A stretch of DNA of 64,000 nucleotides, from contig NZ_QCZE01000003.1 in the NCBI RefSeq assembly GCF_003075035.1, positions 186,001 to 250,000 on the forward strand, given 5' to 3'. A program made the translations under genes and the position numbers. Below, piece after piece: positions 61,658-64,000 of the stretch (positions are counted from its first letter, which is position 1; each line of letters opens with the position of its first letter). Below the pieces are notes generated by a model, which had not been told where the DNA came from, ran no database searches, and saw only the letters and a list, made by a program, of their open reading frames with translations. Origin of the DNA: Zobellella maritima (lineage in GTDB: Bacteria > Pseudomonadota > Gammaproteobacteria > Enterobacterales > Aeromonadaceae).

Positions 61658-61720
61658 ATGCAAAAAACCATTCAGCTACTACTAACTCTTATTGTGCACA
61701 GGCGCACGGGTCAAGCGTAG
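61658..61720 (+). CDS. leuL: leu operon leader peptide LeuL
   Basis: 20-aa peptide MQKTIQLLLTLIVHRRTGQA. Leu codons CTA CTA CTA and CTT at positions 7-9 and 11 form the control region; CTA is normally a rare codon in such GC-rich genomes. GGTGA lies about ten bases upstream of the ATG. Sequence differs from E. coli LeuL but position, Leu run and downstream terminator are those of the leu attenuator. Confidence 0.85.
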   Translation: MQKTIQLLLTLIVHRRTGQA

Positions 61721-61760
61721 CTGGGATTCATCACCCACATATTCAAGTTAAAACCCGTGC
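61704..61760 (+). promoter_or_regulatory. Antiterminator of the leu attenuator
   Basis: GCACGGGT (61704-61711, inside leader codons 16-18) is perfectly complementary to ACCCGTGC (61753-61760), the 5' arm of the terminator. Stalling at the Leu codons would leave 61704-61711 free; a ribosome reaching the stop codon would cover it. Confidence 0.7.
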
Positions 61761-61779
61761 TATCCGCACGGGTTTTTTA
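61751..61779 (+). terminator. leu operon attenuator terminator
   Basis: AAACCCGTGC (61751-61760) pairs with GCACGGGTTT (61766-61775) around TATCC, followed by TTTT. Lies 42 nt upstream of leuA. Confidence 0.9.
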
Positions 61780-61821
61780 TATCTGTCGCGGGCGGCATAG
61801 ATCCAAACAAGGGGAAGCGAC

Positions 61822-64000
<2,179 letters not shown>

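Noticed and set aside
61588-61800. 70-aa frame overlapping the leu leader
   Set aside because: Begins in the -35 element and runs through the attenuator; the 20-aa LeuL frame explains the region.

Overview
The window is a 64 kb piece of a gammaproteobacterial chromosome, GC-rich and densely coding. PepA, RsmC, MraZ, HolC and the Tus proteins look like the Enterobacterales/Vibrionales/Aeromonadales branch. The gene neighbourhoods (lptGF / pepA-holC-valS, a complete dcw cluster, lpoA-yraN-diaA-dolP, the str operon with tusDCB, ilvIH / leuABCD) fit a marine Aeromonadales-type organism such as Oceanimonas, Oceanisphaera or Zobellella. The genus is inference from gene content and order only. No phage, insertion sequence, CRISPR array or integrated element was seen.

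Region 1 (1-4.0 kb): the 5' end of dapA on the minus strand, preceded by a leader that looks like a lysine-responsive transcription attenuator: a Lys-rich 22-codon peptide, a 10-bp antiterminator and an intrinsic terminator. Then come rsmC, three tandem nearly identical tRNA-Leu(CAG) genes, a Fur-box-controlled small membrane protein, an RlmD/RlmCD-type rRNA methyltransferase with a Firmicutes-like active site, and tRNA-Leu(CAA).

Region 2 (4.0-12 kb): an RDD membrane protein, a 7-bp tandem repeat, lptG-lptF (LPS export) and, divergently, pepA-holC-valS.

Region 3 (12-23 kb) is the accessory part: a double thioredoxin/glutaredoxin-fold protein, a GNAT enzyme, a CAP-domain lipoprotein, an OsmB-like lipoprotein, an aspA-ansA asparagine/aspartate catabolic operon with a divergent XRE regulator and a CRP-like site, a DUF6351-like lipoprotein hydrolase paired with a small membrane protein, a MarR-GNAT fusion and an exported MsrA.

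Region 4 (23-45.5 kb): the division and cell wall cluster, read on the minus strand as mraZ-rsmH-ftsL-ftsI-murE-murF-mraY-murD-ftsW-murG-murC-ddlB-ftsQ-ftsA-ftsZ-lpxC, followed by an M23 peptidase (in the place where E. coli has secM), secA, plsC and rraB. MurE carries the DNPR motif for meso-diaminopimelate, which the dapA pathway supplies.

Region 5 (45.7-57.7 kb): rnpB, rsmI, divergent lpoA-yraN-diaA-dolP, the str operon (rpsL-rpsG-fusA-tuf) and the upstream yheO-ridA-tusDCB genes.

Region 6 (57.7-64 kb): ilvIH, a glycosyltransferase-like gene where leuO often sits, and the leu operon (leader peptide, attenuator, leuA, start of leuB). The leu leader and the dapA leader share the same architecture, which is the main argument that the dapA leader is a true attenuator and the most interesting observation in the window.
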